Source of the DNA: Chloroflexota bacterium
Lineage (GTDB): Bacteria > Chloroflexota > Anaerolineae > UBA1429
Assembly: GCA_012513725.1 (NCBI GenBank)
Contig: JAAZBQ010000436.1
Span: 1-6,203 of the forward strand
DNA length: 6,203 bases
Direction of reading: 5' to 3'
The first letter of the stretch is position 1; each line of letters starts with the position of its first letter. A model generated the notes under the pieces. The model did no database searches. It was not told the origin of the DNA and saw nothing but the letters and a program-made list of their open reading frames with translations. The translations under genes and the position numbers were made by a program. Of the stretch, positions 6,048-6,203 are shown in pieces.

Positions 6048-6077
6048 AGCCGCCCATCCCACCCCAAGCCGCCCATC
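6048..6077. repeat. Two-copy 11-bp direct repeat
   Basis: AGCCGCCCATC occurs at 6048-6058 and again at 6067-6077, a 19-bp period. It is followed by CGTCATCCTGAG (6082-6092), which resembles the start of another dispersed intergenic repeat I know from environmental genomes, though only about 11 bases are present. Confidence 0.4.
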
Positions 6078-6100
6078 AACCCGTCATCCTGAGTACCCCA

Positions 6101-6117
6101 TGGCGCCGGGGGCGCCA
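6101..6117. repeat. Short GC-rich hairpin
   Basis: TGGCGCC (6101-6107) and GGCGCCA (6111-6117) form a 7-bp perfect stem with a GGG loop. There is no adjoining T-run. In DNA this GC-rich it may be a chance structure. Confidence 0.35.
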
Positions 6118-6165
6118 CTCATGGCGCAAGAAACGGGCGTGTTCGCTCGGCCCGCCCGGCCGCCC

Positions 6166-6188
6166 GCCAGGGGCTAAAGACCCCTGGC
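6166..6188. repeat. 8-bp inverted repeat, CCAGGGGCTAAAG-type dispersed hairpin
   Basis: GCCAGGGG (6166-6173) and CCCCTGGC (6181-6188) are perfect inverted copies around CTAAAGA. The stem and the following TAC match a dispersed intergenic hairpin I recall from environmental bacterial genomes (recognition from memory, not searched). No T-run flanks it. It marks the right end of the gene-free stretch that begins at 5617. Confidence 0.5.
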
Positions 6189-6203
6189 TACCCACCACGC
6201 CCC

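Noticed and set aside
5720..6118. Minus-strand frames of 109 and 132 codons upstream of nifJ
   Set aside because: Much of their length is repeat-derived (ILQILSRNPVHPV, VSTVSTTSTT). The frames overlap each other and the nifJ promoter, and have no recognisable domain.

Overview
The window is GC-rich bacterial DNA with three genes, all on the minus strand and read from high to low coordinates. First is a complete pyruvate:ferredoxin (flavodoxin) oxidoreductase (nifJ type, 1198 aa, 5616 to 2020). Next is a complete dihydroorotate-dehydrogenase-like flavoprotein (344 aa, 1818 to 784). Last is the N-terminal part of a short-chain dehydrogenase/reductase (from 186, running off the window at base 1). 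Every gene start has a good Shine-Dalgarno sequence. Good sigma70-like promoter matches lie upstream of nifJ (TTGACA, 17 bp, TATCGT) and of the SDR gene (TATAAT).

The gaps between genes are long and full of short repeats. The SDR to DHOD-like gap (187-783) and the DHOD-like to nifJ gap (1819-2019) each carry an inverted pair of arrays. The arrays are built from ACGCAGAGACGC / ACGCAAAGACGC-type words, whose spurious translation reads like NAKTQR-K-AK. In the first gap one arm is an ungapped tandem duplication of 94-bp period. The gap upstream of nifJ (5617-6203) has no convincing gene. It holds the promoter and leader, a CAGGATT-type repeat, a 9-bp GTTGTTGAC-type repeat, three hairpins and a small direct repeat.

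The organism cannot be fixed from this window. High GC, an anaerobic-type PFOR next to a DHOD-like flavoprotein, and several dispersed intergenic repeat types together suggest an environmental bacterium such as a Chloroflexota member. Cyanobacteria and Planctomycetes are alternatives. This is a low-confidence inference.

Functionally, nifJ would make acetyl-CoA, CO2 and reduced ferredoxin/flavodoxin from pyruvate, or run in reverse. The DHOD-like flavoprotein is probably co-transcribed and may serve PFOR-linked redox metabolism; its pyrimidine-binding motif is not conserved, so a role in pyrimidine synthesis is doubtful. The SDR gene has its own promoter and is probably a separate unit. I see no defence system, CRISPR array, transposase or RNA gene. 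The most unusual content is the repeat architecture and the DHOD-like protein.
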